Origin: Chryseobacterium sp.
Lineage (GTDB): Bacteria > Bacteroidota > Bacteroidia > Flavobacteriales > Weeksellaceae
Length of the DNA stretch: 64,000 nucleotides
Reading direction: 5' to 3'
Assembly: GCA_027492795.1 (NCBI GenBank)
Contig: JAPUEB010000023.1
Location: 17,884 to 81,883 of the forward strand
Shown: positions 1 through 7,240 of the stretch, piece by piece
How the letters are laid out: each line of letters opens with the position of its first letter
Numbering within the stretch: position 1 is the stretch's first letter
Notes under the pieces: model-generated
Databases searched by the model: none
Seen by the model: the letters and a program-made list of their open reading frames with translations, nothing else
What the model was told of the DNA's origin: nothing
Made by a program: the position numbers and the translations under genes

Positions 1-1
1 T

Positions 2-454
2 TTCACTGGGTCACAATATTTAGAGCTTGCGTATAACAAAAATGTACCTGTGGATGTGATTGGGACAAAAGATGCTACCAATTCCAACGGAAATGTTTCT
101 TTGTACCGTTTATCTTCTGTTAATCAGCCAACAGCGACTTTCAATTTGAATGAATGGCAAAGTTATACAAGTAATTACTGTTTGAATTTAGGAACTTTAG
201 GAACTTCAAATATTTTGTTCGTTGAAAACGATGATCTTACACTTTATCCAAATCCTGTTCAGGAAAAACTTTTCGTATCTGGAAAAGATGCTGAAAAAAT
301 TCAATCTGCAGAAATTTACGATATGAATGGAAGACAGATTTTAAATGTGAAAGTTCCATTCAGAAACGGCAATTCTATTAATGTAGAAAATTTATCTTCG
401 GGAGTTTATATACTGAAAACGGATAAGAAAGTGTTTAGGTTTATTAAAAAATAA
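2..454 (+). CDS. 3' end of a T9SS-secreted protein with lamin-tail and sorting domains
   Basis: The reading frame is open from base 2, so the true start lies before the window. The first ~70 visible residues, with LYRLSSVNQPTATFNLNEW followed by an NLGTL turn, look like the second half of a lamin-tail (LTD) domain, a beta-sandwich often attached to secreted nucleases and adhesins. The last ~75 residues are a type A T9SS sorting domain: LYPNPV near its start, an AEIYDMNGR strand, LSSGVYILK, and a basic FRFIKK end. In this family the domain directs export across the outer membrane by PorU/PorV and is then removed. The catalytic part, if there is one, is outside the window. Confidence 0.85.
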   Translation, partial: FTGSQYLELAYNKNVPVDVIGTKDATNSNGNVSLYRLSSVNQPTATFNLNEWQSYTSNYCLNLGTLGTSNILFVENDDLTLYPNPVQEKLFVSGKDAEKIQSAEIYDMNGRQILNVKVPFRNGNSINVENLSSGVYILKTDKKVFRFIKK

Positions 455-550
455 AATATTACACAAAGTAATGACTATCATAATTTTAATGTACCGAAAA
501 TCAATTTCCGTTTAGATAAAAAGATTTTTGAAATCATTAAAAATAATTAC

Positions 551-580
551 AAAATCCCTTCTAGAAATAGAGGGGATTTT
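551..580 (-). terminator. Probable terminator of the MATE gene
   Basis: AAAATCCC and GGGATTTT arms flank a 14-base AT-rich loop directly after the MATE stop codon, followed on the minus strand by a T-rich stretch. A weak to moderate intrinsic terminator. Confidence 0.5.
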
Positions 581-1938
581 TAGTTGCTTACTATTTTCTT
601 TTTTGAAAGTTTTAAAAACCTCACAACCAATAAAACTGCAGAAATGGTAAGTCCCAATCCCAACGCAATCCACATTCCGAAAGCTCCCATTTTCATAGTG
701 ACACAAAGAAAATATCCTAAAGGAATGGTGATGATCCAATAGGCAACAAAGGTAAGATAACTTGGGATTTTTACATCCTGAATGCCACGCAAAACGCCTA
801 AAGCTGTAACCTGAACTCCATCCGATAACTGAAAGAGAGCTGCAATAATCAATAATTTTGAGGCGAGCTGAATTACTTCTACATCTTCTTTTTTGGTGAA
901 AAATGTAGGCAATATATTTTTTCCAACAATGAAGAAAATTCCGCACAAAGTCATAAACAAAAATGCGATTTTCAGGTTGTTGATTCCTACTTTTCTTAAT
1001 TCTACAAAATTTCTTTCGCCCAGTTTTCGTCCAATCATTACCGTAGAAGCCACGCTGAAACCAATGCACATATTGAAAGTGAAAGAAGCCATGCTCAACG
1101 CTATTTGATGCGATGCGATATCATTGGAAGAAACCAATCCGCAAATAAATGCCGCTCCTGCAAAGGCTGTAACTTCAAAAAACATTTGCAAAGCAGTTGG
1201 AAGACCCAGTTTCAGCATTTTTGCAAACATTTCCTTGCGAAGTTCACTTATTTTTAAAGAAAATTCTTTTAAATATCTCTTTGTAGTTTGATGATGAAGC
1301 AAAATATAATATAAGAATACCAACATGAAAACTCTGGCAAACAAAGTAGCTAATGCAGAACCTTTCACGCCCATTGGTGGAAGCCCGAACATTCCTTTGA
1401 TGAAAATATAATTTAAAGATACATTAATGACATTGGCAATAATTGTGGCTTTTGTAACGCCAATTGTATATCCCAATCCTTCGGAAACTTCTCGCAAAGT
1501 TTGAAATCCCATAAACGGAATGATGCTGAATGCCATAATCGTGATAAAATCCTGTGTATCGGGAATAATTTCATCAGGTTGTCCCAAATGATGGAGTAGT
1601 GGTACAAAACCGAGCAAGAGAATCATCAAGAGCAAACCAACCACCATGTTCAGCACAAAACCGTGCCGAAAAACAGAATTGATGCGCTGGTGTTTTTTCT
1701 GCGAATGCGCTTCTGAAACCAAAGGCGGAATGGCAAACGAAATCCCCAACCCGAAAATAAAAACCGAGAAAAAAACGGCATTTCCCAGCGAAACTGCAGC
1801 CAAAGCTTTAGCTCCCAACAAATTTCCTACAATAATATTATCAAAAAGCTGCACCGAAACTTGCCCAAGTTGCGTAAGCATCACAGGAACCGCCAGTTTC
1901 ATGGCTTCTTTGGTATAGTTGGTGTTTAGGAAATTCAT
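580..1938 (-). CDS. MATE family efflux transporter
   Basis: A 452-residue integral membrane protein, the usual length for the MATE (NorM-like) family, with about 12 hydrophobic segments in two homologous halves (roughly residues 15-200 and 235-425). The N-terminal AMKLAVPVMLTQLGQV segment and the polar TALQMFFEVTAFAG segment in the second half are typical of the family. These inner-membrane antiporters use Na+ or H+ gradients to expel cationic drugs and metabolites; the substrate cannot be read from sequence. It is downstream of the sigma-54 activator-like gene on the same strand, but a strong terminator lies between them, so it is probably transcribed alone. Confidence 0.93.
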   Translation of the reverse strand: MNFLNTNYTKEAMKLAVPVMLTQLGQVSVQLFDNIIVGNLLGAKALAAVSLGNAVFFSVFIFGLGISFAIPPLVSEAHSQKKHQRINSVFRHGFVLNMVVGLLLMILLLGFVPLLHHLGQPDEIIPDTQDFITIMAFSIIPFMGFQTLREVSEGLGYTIGVTKATIIANVINVSLNYIFIKGMFGLPPMGVKGSALATLFARVFMLVFLYYILLHHQTTKRYLKEFSLKISELRKEMFAKMLKLGLPTALQMFFEVTAFAGAAFICGLVSSNDIASHQIALSMASFTFNMCIGFSVASTVMIGRKLGERNFVELRKVGINNLKIAFLFMTLCGIFFIVGKNILPTFFTKKEDVEVIQLASKLLIIAALFQLSDGVQVTALGVLRGIQDVKIPSYLTFVAYWIITIPLGYFLCVTMKMGAFGMWIALGLGLTISAVLLVVRFLKLSKKKIVSN

Positions 1939-1945
1939 TTTTTAC

Positions 1946-1978
1946 AAAAAAAAGTTTGCAGCAAAAATACTGCAAACT
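1946..1978 (-). terminator. Intrinsic terminator of the sigma-54 activator-like gene
   Basis: Perfect 9-bp arms AGTTTGCAG (1953-1961) and CTGCAAACT (1970-1978) with an 8-nt loop are followed on the minus strand by eight T. The loop reads TATTTTTG on that strand, which matches a Bacteroidota -7 box, so it may also be part of the MATE promoter; no -33 element was found at the right distance. Confidence 0.85.
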
Positions 1979-2007
1979 AATTTTAGATTTTTATTGTTTT
2001 GCTCGTT

Positions 2008-3192
2008 TTATTTTCTTACAAAAGAAGCTACATCATCCGCTGTAACGGTTTTTCCGCCAAGAATAATCAATCTTTCAACAATGTTTCTCAGTTCTCGGAT
2101 ATTTCCTGTCCAGTTGAAATTTTCCAGACTTTTTATGGCGTCATCACCAAAAACTTTCTGTGCGGTTCCCTGTTCTTCGGAAATTATTTTCGCAAAATGA
2201 TCCACCAAAAGTCTAATGTCCTCTTTTCTTTCATCCAATGGTGGTACATAAATTTCGATAACGGAAAGTCTGTGGTACAAATCCTCACGAAAACGTCCTG
2301 CTTCTATTTCTTTCTGCATGTTTTTGTTGGTAGCCGCCAAAACGCGAACATCCACTTTCACCTCTTTGTCGCTTCCTACAGGAGAAACTTTGCTTTCCTG
2401 CAACGCACGAAGAACTTTTGCCTGCGCAATAAGGCTCATATCGCCAATTTCGTCCAGAAAAATAGTTCCGTTGTGAGCCAATTCAAATTTTCCTTGTTTA
2501 TCTTTAATGGCTCCTGTAAAAGAACCTTTTACGTGTCCAAAAAGCTCACTTTCAATAAGTTCAGAAGGAATTGCGGCGCAATTTACTTCTATCATTGGTC
2601 CTTTGCTGCGTTCACTTTGTGCGTGAATTGCGTGTGCTACTAATTCTTTTCCTGCTCCGTTTGGTCCAGTTATGAGAACACGAGCATCTGAAGCGGCAAC
2701 TTTGTCAATCATATCCTGAATTTTTTTCAAGGCTGCGCTTTCGCCAATCATTTGGTATTTTTTATTGACTTTTTTCTTCAGAGTAGAATTTTCTTTTTGA
2801 AGATTTTTATTTTCCTTTGAAAGCTTTTCTTTATTTAATGCGTTTTTTACGCTGGTAATCAATCGGTTAATATCAATTGGTTTTGAGATAAAATCATAAG
2901 CTCCATCTTTTAGGCAATCTACTGCGGTATCGATATCTGCATGTCCGGAAATCATTACAAACGTGGTTTCGGGTTTAAGTGCTAATGCCTGTTTCAGCAG
3001 TTCTGTGCCTGAAAGTTTTGGCATTTTTATGTCGGAAATAACCAGTGCAAAATCTTCTTTTTCTATGTTTTTATAACCGTCCAAACCGTCTTCTGCAACT
3101 ACAAATTCATAATCTTTCAGTTCGTCTTCCAAAATATTTTGAAGCACTCCGGAAATTGCTTTTTCGTCTTCTACAATAAGGATTTTTTGCAT
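2008..3192 (-). CDS. NtrC-type response regulator without HTH domain
   Basis: A 394-residue protein with a receiver domain (residues 3-118; acidic E8/D9, phosphoacceptor D54, K104), a charged linker (122-144) and a sigma-54 AAA+ domain (146-370). Walker A is GPNGAGKE (176-183), the sigma-54 contact loop is GSFTGA (223-228, a known variant of GAFTGA), Walker B is TIFLDE (243-248), and the arginine-finger region is RFREDLYHR. The protein stops about 20 residues after the AAA+ lid and has no C-terminal Fis-type HTH, which usually adds 50-80 residues. It should remodel RpoN holoenzyme but may act without its own DNA site. No histidine kinase is adjacent. Confidence 0.92.
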   Translation of the reverse strand: MQKILIVEDEKAISGVLQNILEDELKDYEFVVAEDGLDGYKNIEKEDFALVISDIKMPKLSGTELLKQALALKPETTFVMISGHADIDTAVDCLKDGAYDFISKPIDINRLITSVKNALNKEKLSKENKNLQKENSTLKKKVNKKYQMIGESAALKKIQDMIDKVAASDARVLITGPNGAGKELVAHAIHAQSERSKGPMIEVNCAAIPSELIESELFGHVKGSFTGAIKDKQGKFELAHNGTIFLDEIGDMSLIAQAKVLRALQESKVSPVGSDKEVKVDVRVLAATNKNMQKEIEAGRFREDLYHRLSVIEIYVPPLDERKEDIRLLVDHFAKIISEEQGTAQKVFGDDAIKSLENFNWTGNIRELRNIVERLIILGGKTVTADDVASFVRK

Positions 3193-3303
3193 GATTTTTT
3201 ATTAGGATTAATTTTTTGAAACTACTGTTTTGCAGCAAAAATTGTACCTGCAAAGGTAGTGTATAATTTAAAATTTCTTAGAAAATTTATAGAATTACTG
3301 TTT

Positions 3304-3951
3304 TTATGTATAATTTCGGTCACCAAAAATTGCGGATCCCACTCTTATAGAATTAGCTCCGGAAGCGATGGCAATTTCATAATCGCCACTCATACCCATG
3401 GAAAGAGTTTCTAATTTTTTTTGAAGGGAAAGTTGGTCAAAAAGGTTTTTTAAAAAAGAAAATTCTCTGCGAATTTGGTCTTTATCATCTGTAAATGTCG
3501 CCATTCCCATCAATCCTTTTACTTCAACATTTGGAAATTCTCCATTCAAATACTTTAAAAAAAGCTCCTTGGTTTCCGAAACTTCCAACCCAAATTTGGT
3601 ATCTTCTTCTGCAATTTTTACCTGAAGTAAAACTTTAATCATTCTATGGTAACGTTCAGCCTGTTTGTTGATTTCCTTTAATATTTTTCCGGAATCTACA
3701 CTTTGAATGGTATCTACAAATTCTGCAATATATTTTACTTTATTGGTTTGAAGATGACCGATGAGGTGCCATTTTATGTCTTTGGGAAGAAGTGTATATT
3801 TTTCCATCATTTCCTGCACTTTATTTTCTCCGAAAATTTTTTGGCCTAAATTGTAAACCTCTAAAATTTTTTCTGATGAGTGTGTTTTGGATACCGCTAC
3901 AAGTTGGATATTATTGGGAATTTGGCTTCGGAAACTAAGATAATTGTTCAT
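3304..3951 (-). CDS. yggS: YggS/PLPBP family pyridoxal phosphate homeostasis protein
   Basis: A 215-residue single-domain alanine-racemase-like fold protein. The PLP-binding lysine is K22 in AVSKTHS; the family signatures FGENKVQE, HLIGHLQTNK, SVDS, LMGMATF and SMGMSGDYEIAI are present, and IRVGSAIFG forms the C-terminal phosphate-binding loop. Family members carry PLP and buffer the free B6 pool rather than catalyse a reaction. The ATG start gives the expected N-terminus. It is divergent from the module that starts at 4052. Confidence 0.93.
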   Translation of the reverse strand: MNNYLSFRSQIPNNIQLVAVSKTHSSEKILEVYNLGQKIFGENKVQEMMEKYTLLPKDIKWHLIGHLQTNKVKYIAEFVDTIQSVDSGKILKEINKQAERYHRMIKVLLQVKIAEEDTKFGLEVSETKELFLKYLNGEFPNVEVKGLMGMATFTDDKDQIRREFSFLKNLFDQLSLQKKLETLSMGMSGDYEIAIASGANSIRVGSAIFGDRNYT

Positions 3952-3975
3952 TGCACTTGCGAAAATAAAGCATTA

Positions 3976-4021
3976 AGGGGTTTTTTCCTAAAAAATTTTA
4001 TCCAAATATAGTATATATTTG
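3976..4021 (+). promoter_or_regulatory. Operator plus -7 box upstream of the two-component module
   Basis: An inverted repeat AAGGGGTTTTTTCCTAA (arms TTAGG/CCTAA, one mismatch; 3975-3991) is followed after exactly 22 nt by the -7 box TATATTTG (4014-4021). The same composition with identical 22-nt spacing recurs at 6550-6595. The repeat is centred about 43 nt before the predicted transcription start, a usual position for a LuxR-type activator dimer, and the operon encodes such a regulator. Autoregulation is inferred. Confidence 0.65.
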
Positions 4022-4051
4022 TTCATTACAAACAATAAAAGCCTTTATACC

Positions 4052-4456
4052 ATGGGAGATTTAAACCGACATTTAATTGGAACTGCAAGACAAGAAGAGC
4101 TTCGCAACGAGTATTTGGAAACCAACTATGCTTTTATAAACGCAAATAGACCGATGGAAGAACCAGACTCACTTGATTATTCATTTGATTTGGACGTGCT
4201 TCAAGACTATCTGAATTATGTAAAAGAAAAAGCTGGTGAACTGGGAATAACCAACATAAAAATAAAAGTTGAAATGGGTAAATATCCGAATAATAGTACG
4301 GATTCTAAACTGAACCCAGCTTATAAAGGTTATCAAACAATATATTTTGTGGCAGCAGACGGAAACAGTTCTCCTTATCCAGGAGAGTGTGAAAACATAT
4401 CACAAATTGAAGGTTTAAATTTTAGCAGTATCTGTCCGCCTTATGGTGTTGTGTAA
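4052..4456 (+). CDS. Small conserved-looking protein, first gene of the two-component module
   Basis: A 134-residue soluble protein with no signal peptide and no family I recognise. The N-terminal third is charged and helical (HLIGTARQEELRNEYLE); a middle helix LDVLQDYLNYVKEKAGEL precedes a likely beta strand NIKIKVEMG, and the C-terminus holds two cysteines and ends PPYGVV. ATG 4052 is chosen over the in-frame TTG at 4019, because that TTG lies inside the -7 box. It is first behind the predicted activator site and is followed after 6 nt by the membrane protein gene. It could be the output or a sensing partner of the module; this is inference. Confidence 0.75.
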   Translation: MGDLNRHLIGTARQEELRNEYLETNYAFINANRPMEEPDSLDYSFDLDVLQDYLNYVKEKAGELGITNIKIKVEMGKYPNNSTDSKLNPAYKGYQTIYFVAADGNSSPYPGECENISQIEGLNFSSICPPYGVV

Positions 4457-4462
4457 TTCTTT

Positions 4463-5116
4463 ATGGAAGTATTTGAGTATGTCTTAAAAGGAGTTTACGT
4501 CTTAATTCTACTGTTTTTAATTCTCAGAAGAAAAAAACTGGGAAAAAACATCCATATTATTATCTTGGCAATTCTGATAACCATTATTGCTGAATTTTTG
4601 TCTGGTTTTTTACTAAATTCAGACCCAAATACAAATACGACACCGTATTATGCTATTTTGGTTCTTGGGATAGTATATACTCTTTTCTTTGTATATTTCT
4701 ACAGTCTTACGCAGGGTAAAGTCCTGAAAAAAATACAGCTTTTATTATTAGCAGCTTATGTGATGAATTATGGAGCATCTATTTTGCTAAATAAAGATTT
4801 TTTTAACATTTTTCCTCAAATTACCAATTTTATCGGCATCATATTGTTGTTATTCAGTATAGTTGTATTTTTTCGGGATATTTTTGATTCGGACAGAATT
4901 TTGGTTATTAAAAATTATTATCCTTTTTGGGTTGGTGTTTCCCTTATAGTCATTTATGTGGGAATTCTTCCTATACTTATTTTTGGCGCTCGTGTAGATA
5001 CGCCAATTAATATCATTATTTTTAAAACAGTTATTCTCTCTGTAAATATGTTGGGATACCTACTTATGTTATTAACAATATTTAGTGCTAAGGATATTGA
5101 AAATAAACTAAATTAA
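4463..5116 (+). CDS. Seven-TM membrane protein upstream of a histidine kinase
   Basis: 217 residues with seven hydrophobic segments at about 7-21, 31-52, 62-82, 91-108, 115-137, 153-175 and 183-208, very short loops and no soluble domain. No catalytic motif is visible. It sits 6 nt after the small protein and 4 nt before the kinase. The kinase has only one TM helix and no sensory domain, so a plausible role is the sensing subunit that signals to it, comparable in layout to 7TM receptor regions fused to kinases in other proteins. That role is inferred from context only. Confidence 0.8.
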   Translation: MEVFEYVLKGVYVLILLFLILRRKKLGKNIHIIILAILITIIAEFLSGFLLNSDPNTNTTPYYAILVLGIVYTLFFVYFYSLTQGKVLKKIQLLLLAAYVMNYGASILLNKDFFNIFPQITNFIGIILLLFSIVVFFRDIFDSDRILVIKNYYPFWVGVSLIVIYVGILPILIFGARVDTPINIIIFKTVILSVNMLGYLLMLLTIFSAKDIENKLN

Positions 5117-5120
5117 TAAC

Positions 5121-5894
5121 GTGGAAGAGCTCAATATTGATCTGTTAATCGTAATTTCTACCATTATTATTTTGTTGGTGGTTCTTATGATGGTATTGAT
5201 TTATGTGGGTTTTCTTAAGAAGAAATCTGAACTACTTCTAAAACAAAAGGCAGAACAGGCAAATTTTGAAAAAGAACTCGCACTAACACAAATTGAGATG
5301 AAGGAGCAAACTCTAACTTATGTGGGACAAGAACTTCATGACGACCTTGGGCAGAAATTATCAGTAGCCAAACTCTTAAACAATAAGTTATTGGCAGGAA
5401 AACCAGAAACAGATTACGAAACCCTTGAGGAAATAAACTCAATATTGGGCGAATGTATAAGGGATATAAGAGGTATGGCGAAAACCTTCATTACGGACAA
5501 TGTAGAGCATTTCGGCATTATTGATTCCACCCAAAGAGAAGTTGATAGGTTAAAAAGACTTGATTTTGTGAAGATTAATTTCTTTTTCAACAATCATGAT
5601 GTAGATATCAATTCAAAACACTCACTGATCTTGTTCAGAATTATTCAGGAATGTATCAATAACTCGCTGAAACATTCTAAAGCAAGAATAATAGACATCC
5701 ATGTAGATGACTCTGCGTCAATGTTAAACATACAGATTAAAGACAATGGGATAGGAATAGAGAAAAAAAATGAAACTTACGGAAGCGGGCTTAAGAATAT
5801 GAGAAATAGAGCGAAAATGATAAATGCTAACTTCTCCATCGTGTCTGAAAGTGGACAGGGTACAGAAATATTGATTAAATATCCAAAATTATGA
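5121..5894 (+). CDS. HisKA_3 family sensor histidine kinase
   Basis: 257 residues: one N-terminal TM helix (7-31), a short coiled coil (36-66), a HisKA_3 dimerisation domain with phosphoacceptor H73 in ELHDDLGQ, and an HATPase_c domain with N box QECINNSLKH, G1 box DNGIGIE and G2 box GSGLKNM. No PAS, GAF or periplasmic sensor is present, so the signal must arrive through the TM helix or a partner. The start is GTG 5121; no ATG upstream fits. Its TGA overlaps the ATG of the response regulator (ATGA, 5891-5894), which indicates translational coupling. Confidence 0.93.
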   Translation: MEELNIDLLIVISTIIILLVVLMMVLIYVGFLKKKSELLLKQKAEQANFEKELALTQIEMKEQTLTYVGQELHDDLGQKLSVAKLLNNKLLAGKPETDYETLEEINSILGECIRDIRGMAKTFITDNVEHFGIIDSTQREVDRLKRLDFVKINFFFNNHDVDINSKHSLILFRIIQECINNSLKHSKARIIDIHVDDSASMLNIQIKDNGIGIEKKNETYGSGLKNMRNRAKMINANFSIVSESGQGTEILIKYPKL

Positions 5895-6535
5895 ACACCA
5901 CAAAAATAGCGATTGTAGACGACCACAAATTGGTATCAAAGGCAATTGAAGACATGATTTCGGTAAATCCCAAATATCACGTGCTTTACAACTGTGCAAA
6001 TGGTGAAGAATTTATTGAAACACTAAATAAAAATAAAGAAGAACCACATATAGTTCTTATGGACATCAATATGCCTTTTAAAAACGGTATAGAAACAACA
6101 GAATATCTTACCAAAAAACATCCAAATATAAAAGTGATTGCCCTCACAATGGAAGATAATGAAAATACAATTATTAAAATGATGAGGGCAGGTGCGACAG
6201 GCTATTTACTGAAAGATATGACAGCTTTAACGCTATTCGAGGCCATAGATACTGTACGTCGCTATGGAGTTTTCTATACAGATTTCATCAACCAAAAAAT
6301 AATGAAAATTAAAAGTGATGAAAACAAAGTAAAAATATTGCTAGACAACCTTAATGATAATGAACTCGAATTCATGAAGCTTTCCTGCACAGAATTAACC
6401 TATAAAGAAATTGCCGATGTAATGACGGTAAGCCCAAAAACAGTAGATAATTACAGAAATAATTTATTCGCAAAATTTGATGTGAAAAGTAGAGTTGGAT
6501 TAGTGCTTTTTGTCATCAAAAATAATTTACTTTAA
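5891..6535 (+). CDS. NarL/LuxR family response regulator
   Basis: 214 residues: receiver domain with D10/D11, phosphoacceptor D58 in LMDINMP and the lysine in LLKDM near 110, then a C-terminal LuxR-type HTH (about 150-210) with TELTYKEIADVM and the recognition helix SPKTVDNYRNNL. It pairs with the kinase whose stop codon it overlaps. Inverted repeats typical of this class of regulator lie just before the operon (3976) and just after this gene (6550), so it probably regulates itself and the short transcript downstream. Confidence 0.94.
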   Translation: MNTTKIAIVDDHKLVSKAIEDMISVNPKYHVLYNCANGEEFIETLNKNKEEPHIVLMDINMPFKNGIETTEYLTKKHPNIKVIALTMEDNENTIIKMMRAGATGYLLKDMTALTLFEAIDTVRRYGVFYTDFINQKIMKIKSDENKVKILLDNLNDNELEFMKLSCTELTYKEIADVMTVSPKTVDNYRNNLFAKFDVKSRVGLVLFVIKNNLL

Positions 6536-6549
6536 TTTTTAAAGCAAAT

Positions 6550-6595
6550 AGGGGATTTTTCCTAATATATCGCATTGATATAGCACGTATATTTG
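6550..6595 (+). promoter_or_regulatory. Second copy of the module operator/-7 box
   Basis: AGGGGATTTTTCCTAA (6550-6565) is followed by 22 nt and TATATTTG (6588-6595), the same architecture as at 3976-4021 while the intervening 22 nt differ. It starts 14 nt after the response regulator stop codon. No gene follows before the terminator at 6635. Confidence 0.65.
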
Positions 6596-6599
6596 AATA

Positions 6600-6665
6600 T
6601 ACTTTCTATTTTTTATATAAAACACAAATGATGGAGATGCCGACGAAAAGTCGGCATCTTTTTTT
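6600..6665 (+). ncRNA. Candidate short regulated transcript (about 65 nt)
   Basis: Bounded by the predicted promoter (-7 box ends at 6595) and an intrinsic terminator whose stem begins at 6635. An ATG at 6628 has a leader length (32 nt) close to that of the 4052 gene (30 nt), but its 31-codon frame runs through the terminator stem and T-tract, so a peptide is unlikely. It may be a small RNA, or a promoter left behind by loss of the gene it served. No family is recognised. Confidence 0.35.
6635..6665 (+). terminator. Strong intrinsic terminator
   Basis: Perfect 10-bp stem AGATGCCGAC / GTCGGCATCT (6635-6644, 6650-6659), loop GAAAA, then seven T (6659-6665). It ends both the two-component module and the short transcript. 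Confidence 0.92.
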
Positions 6666-6700
6666 ACAATTTCTCTTTAAAAAAAATTTTTTGCAAAAAA

Positions 6701-6722
6701 AATATCGTAATATTGCAATATG
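6701..6722 (+). promoter_or_regulatory. Candidate ArsR operator
   Basis: An imperfect 22-bp palindrome with half-sites AATATCGTAAT and ATTGCAATATG (8 of 11 positions symmetric) contains the perfect palindrome ATATTGCAATAT. AT-rich dyads of this type are bound by ArsR/SmtB dimers. It overlaps TAATATTG, one mismatch from the -7 consensus, as expected for repression. It is separated from arsR by a family B repeat. Confidence 0.5.
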
Positions 6723-6734
6723 AAAATGAAACCA

Positions 6735-6808
6735 TTTGAAATTTGAAGTTTGAGATTTGAAATTGTGTGAATCTCAAACCTCGAATTTCGAATTTCAAAT
6801 CTCAAATC
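6735..6808. repeat. Dispersed family B repeat upstream of arsR
   Basis: Imperfect inverted repeat of units such as GAAATTTGAAGTTTGAGATT and AATTTCAAATCTCAAATC. A close relative lies just before pdhC (22580-22656) and a partial copy is inside the copper ATPase gene (13976-14007). It forms most of the arsR 5' leader. Confidence 0.8.
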
Positions 6809-6815
6809 AAAAAGT

Positions 6816-7145
6816 ATGGGCGTTTCCAAAACCGAACATTTTACCGACGAACAAAATGAAGTTGCAAAACTGATGAAAGCATTGGCGCATCCTGCAAGAA
6901 TAGCCATTGTAGAATATCTTTTGTCTGTTGATACCTGCATTTGCAACGACATTGTGGATGAAATTAAGTTGGCTCAACCTACAGTTTCTCAACATCTTAA
7001 AGAATTGAAAAATGCGGGAATCATTCAAGGCGAAATTGAAGGAAAATCAATTTGCTATTGCATTAATCCTGAAACTTTGAAAAAAATGGAACATTTTATT
7101 TCTGAAATCTTTAGAAAAATTGAGATACAAAAATCTTGTTGTTAA
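6816..7145 (+). CDS. arsR: ArsR-family metalloregulator
   Basis: 109 residues, winged-helix ArsR/SmtB fold. LMKALAHPARIAIVEYLL is the family N-terminal helix, and SQHLKELKNAGII contains the recognition helix. C41 and C43 in DTCICNDIV occupy the place of the ELCVCDL arsenite site, and the protein ends in CC, which could add thiolate ligands. In the family, arsenite binding releases the repressor from DNA. It heads the arsenic cluster and a palindrome at 6701-6722 is the likely operator. Confidence 0.93.
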   Translation: MGVSKTEHFTDEQNEVAKLMKALAHPARIAIVEYLLSVDTCICNDIVDEIKLAQPTVSQHLKELKNAGIIQGEIEGKSICYCINPETLKKMEHFISEIFRKIEIQKSCC

Positions 7146-7240
7146 AAAGATGGAAGAAGGAAGTCCGAAGTCCGAAGATTGAAAGTTCTTTTTCATCAAA
7201 CAAATTCAAACGATATCAAACAAATTCAAACATAATTCAA

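Noticed and set aside
1999..2643. 214-codon open frame opposite the sigma-54 activator-like gene
   Set aside because: It is antisense to a well-supported AAA+ domain, has no recognisable domain and arises from codon bias on the other strand; the same holds for the long opposite-strand frames over radC, hppA, lpxD and atpA.
6628..6723. 31-codon reading frame starting MMEMPTKSRH behind the second module promoter
   Set aside because: It reads through the perfect terminator stem and T-tract and then AT-rich DNA; composition is not coding-like. Kept only as an ncRNA candidate.
7136..7240. N-terminal extension of the arsenite methyltransferase
   Set aside because: It would overlap arsR and codes low-complexity sequence made from family G and AAACAAATTCAAA repeats; ATG 7241 gives the family start.
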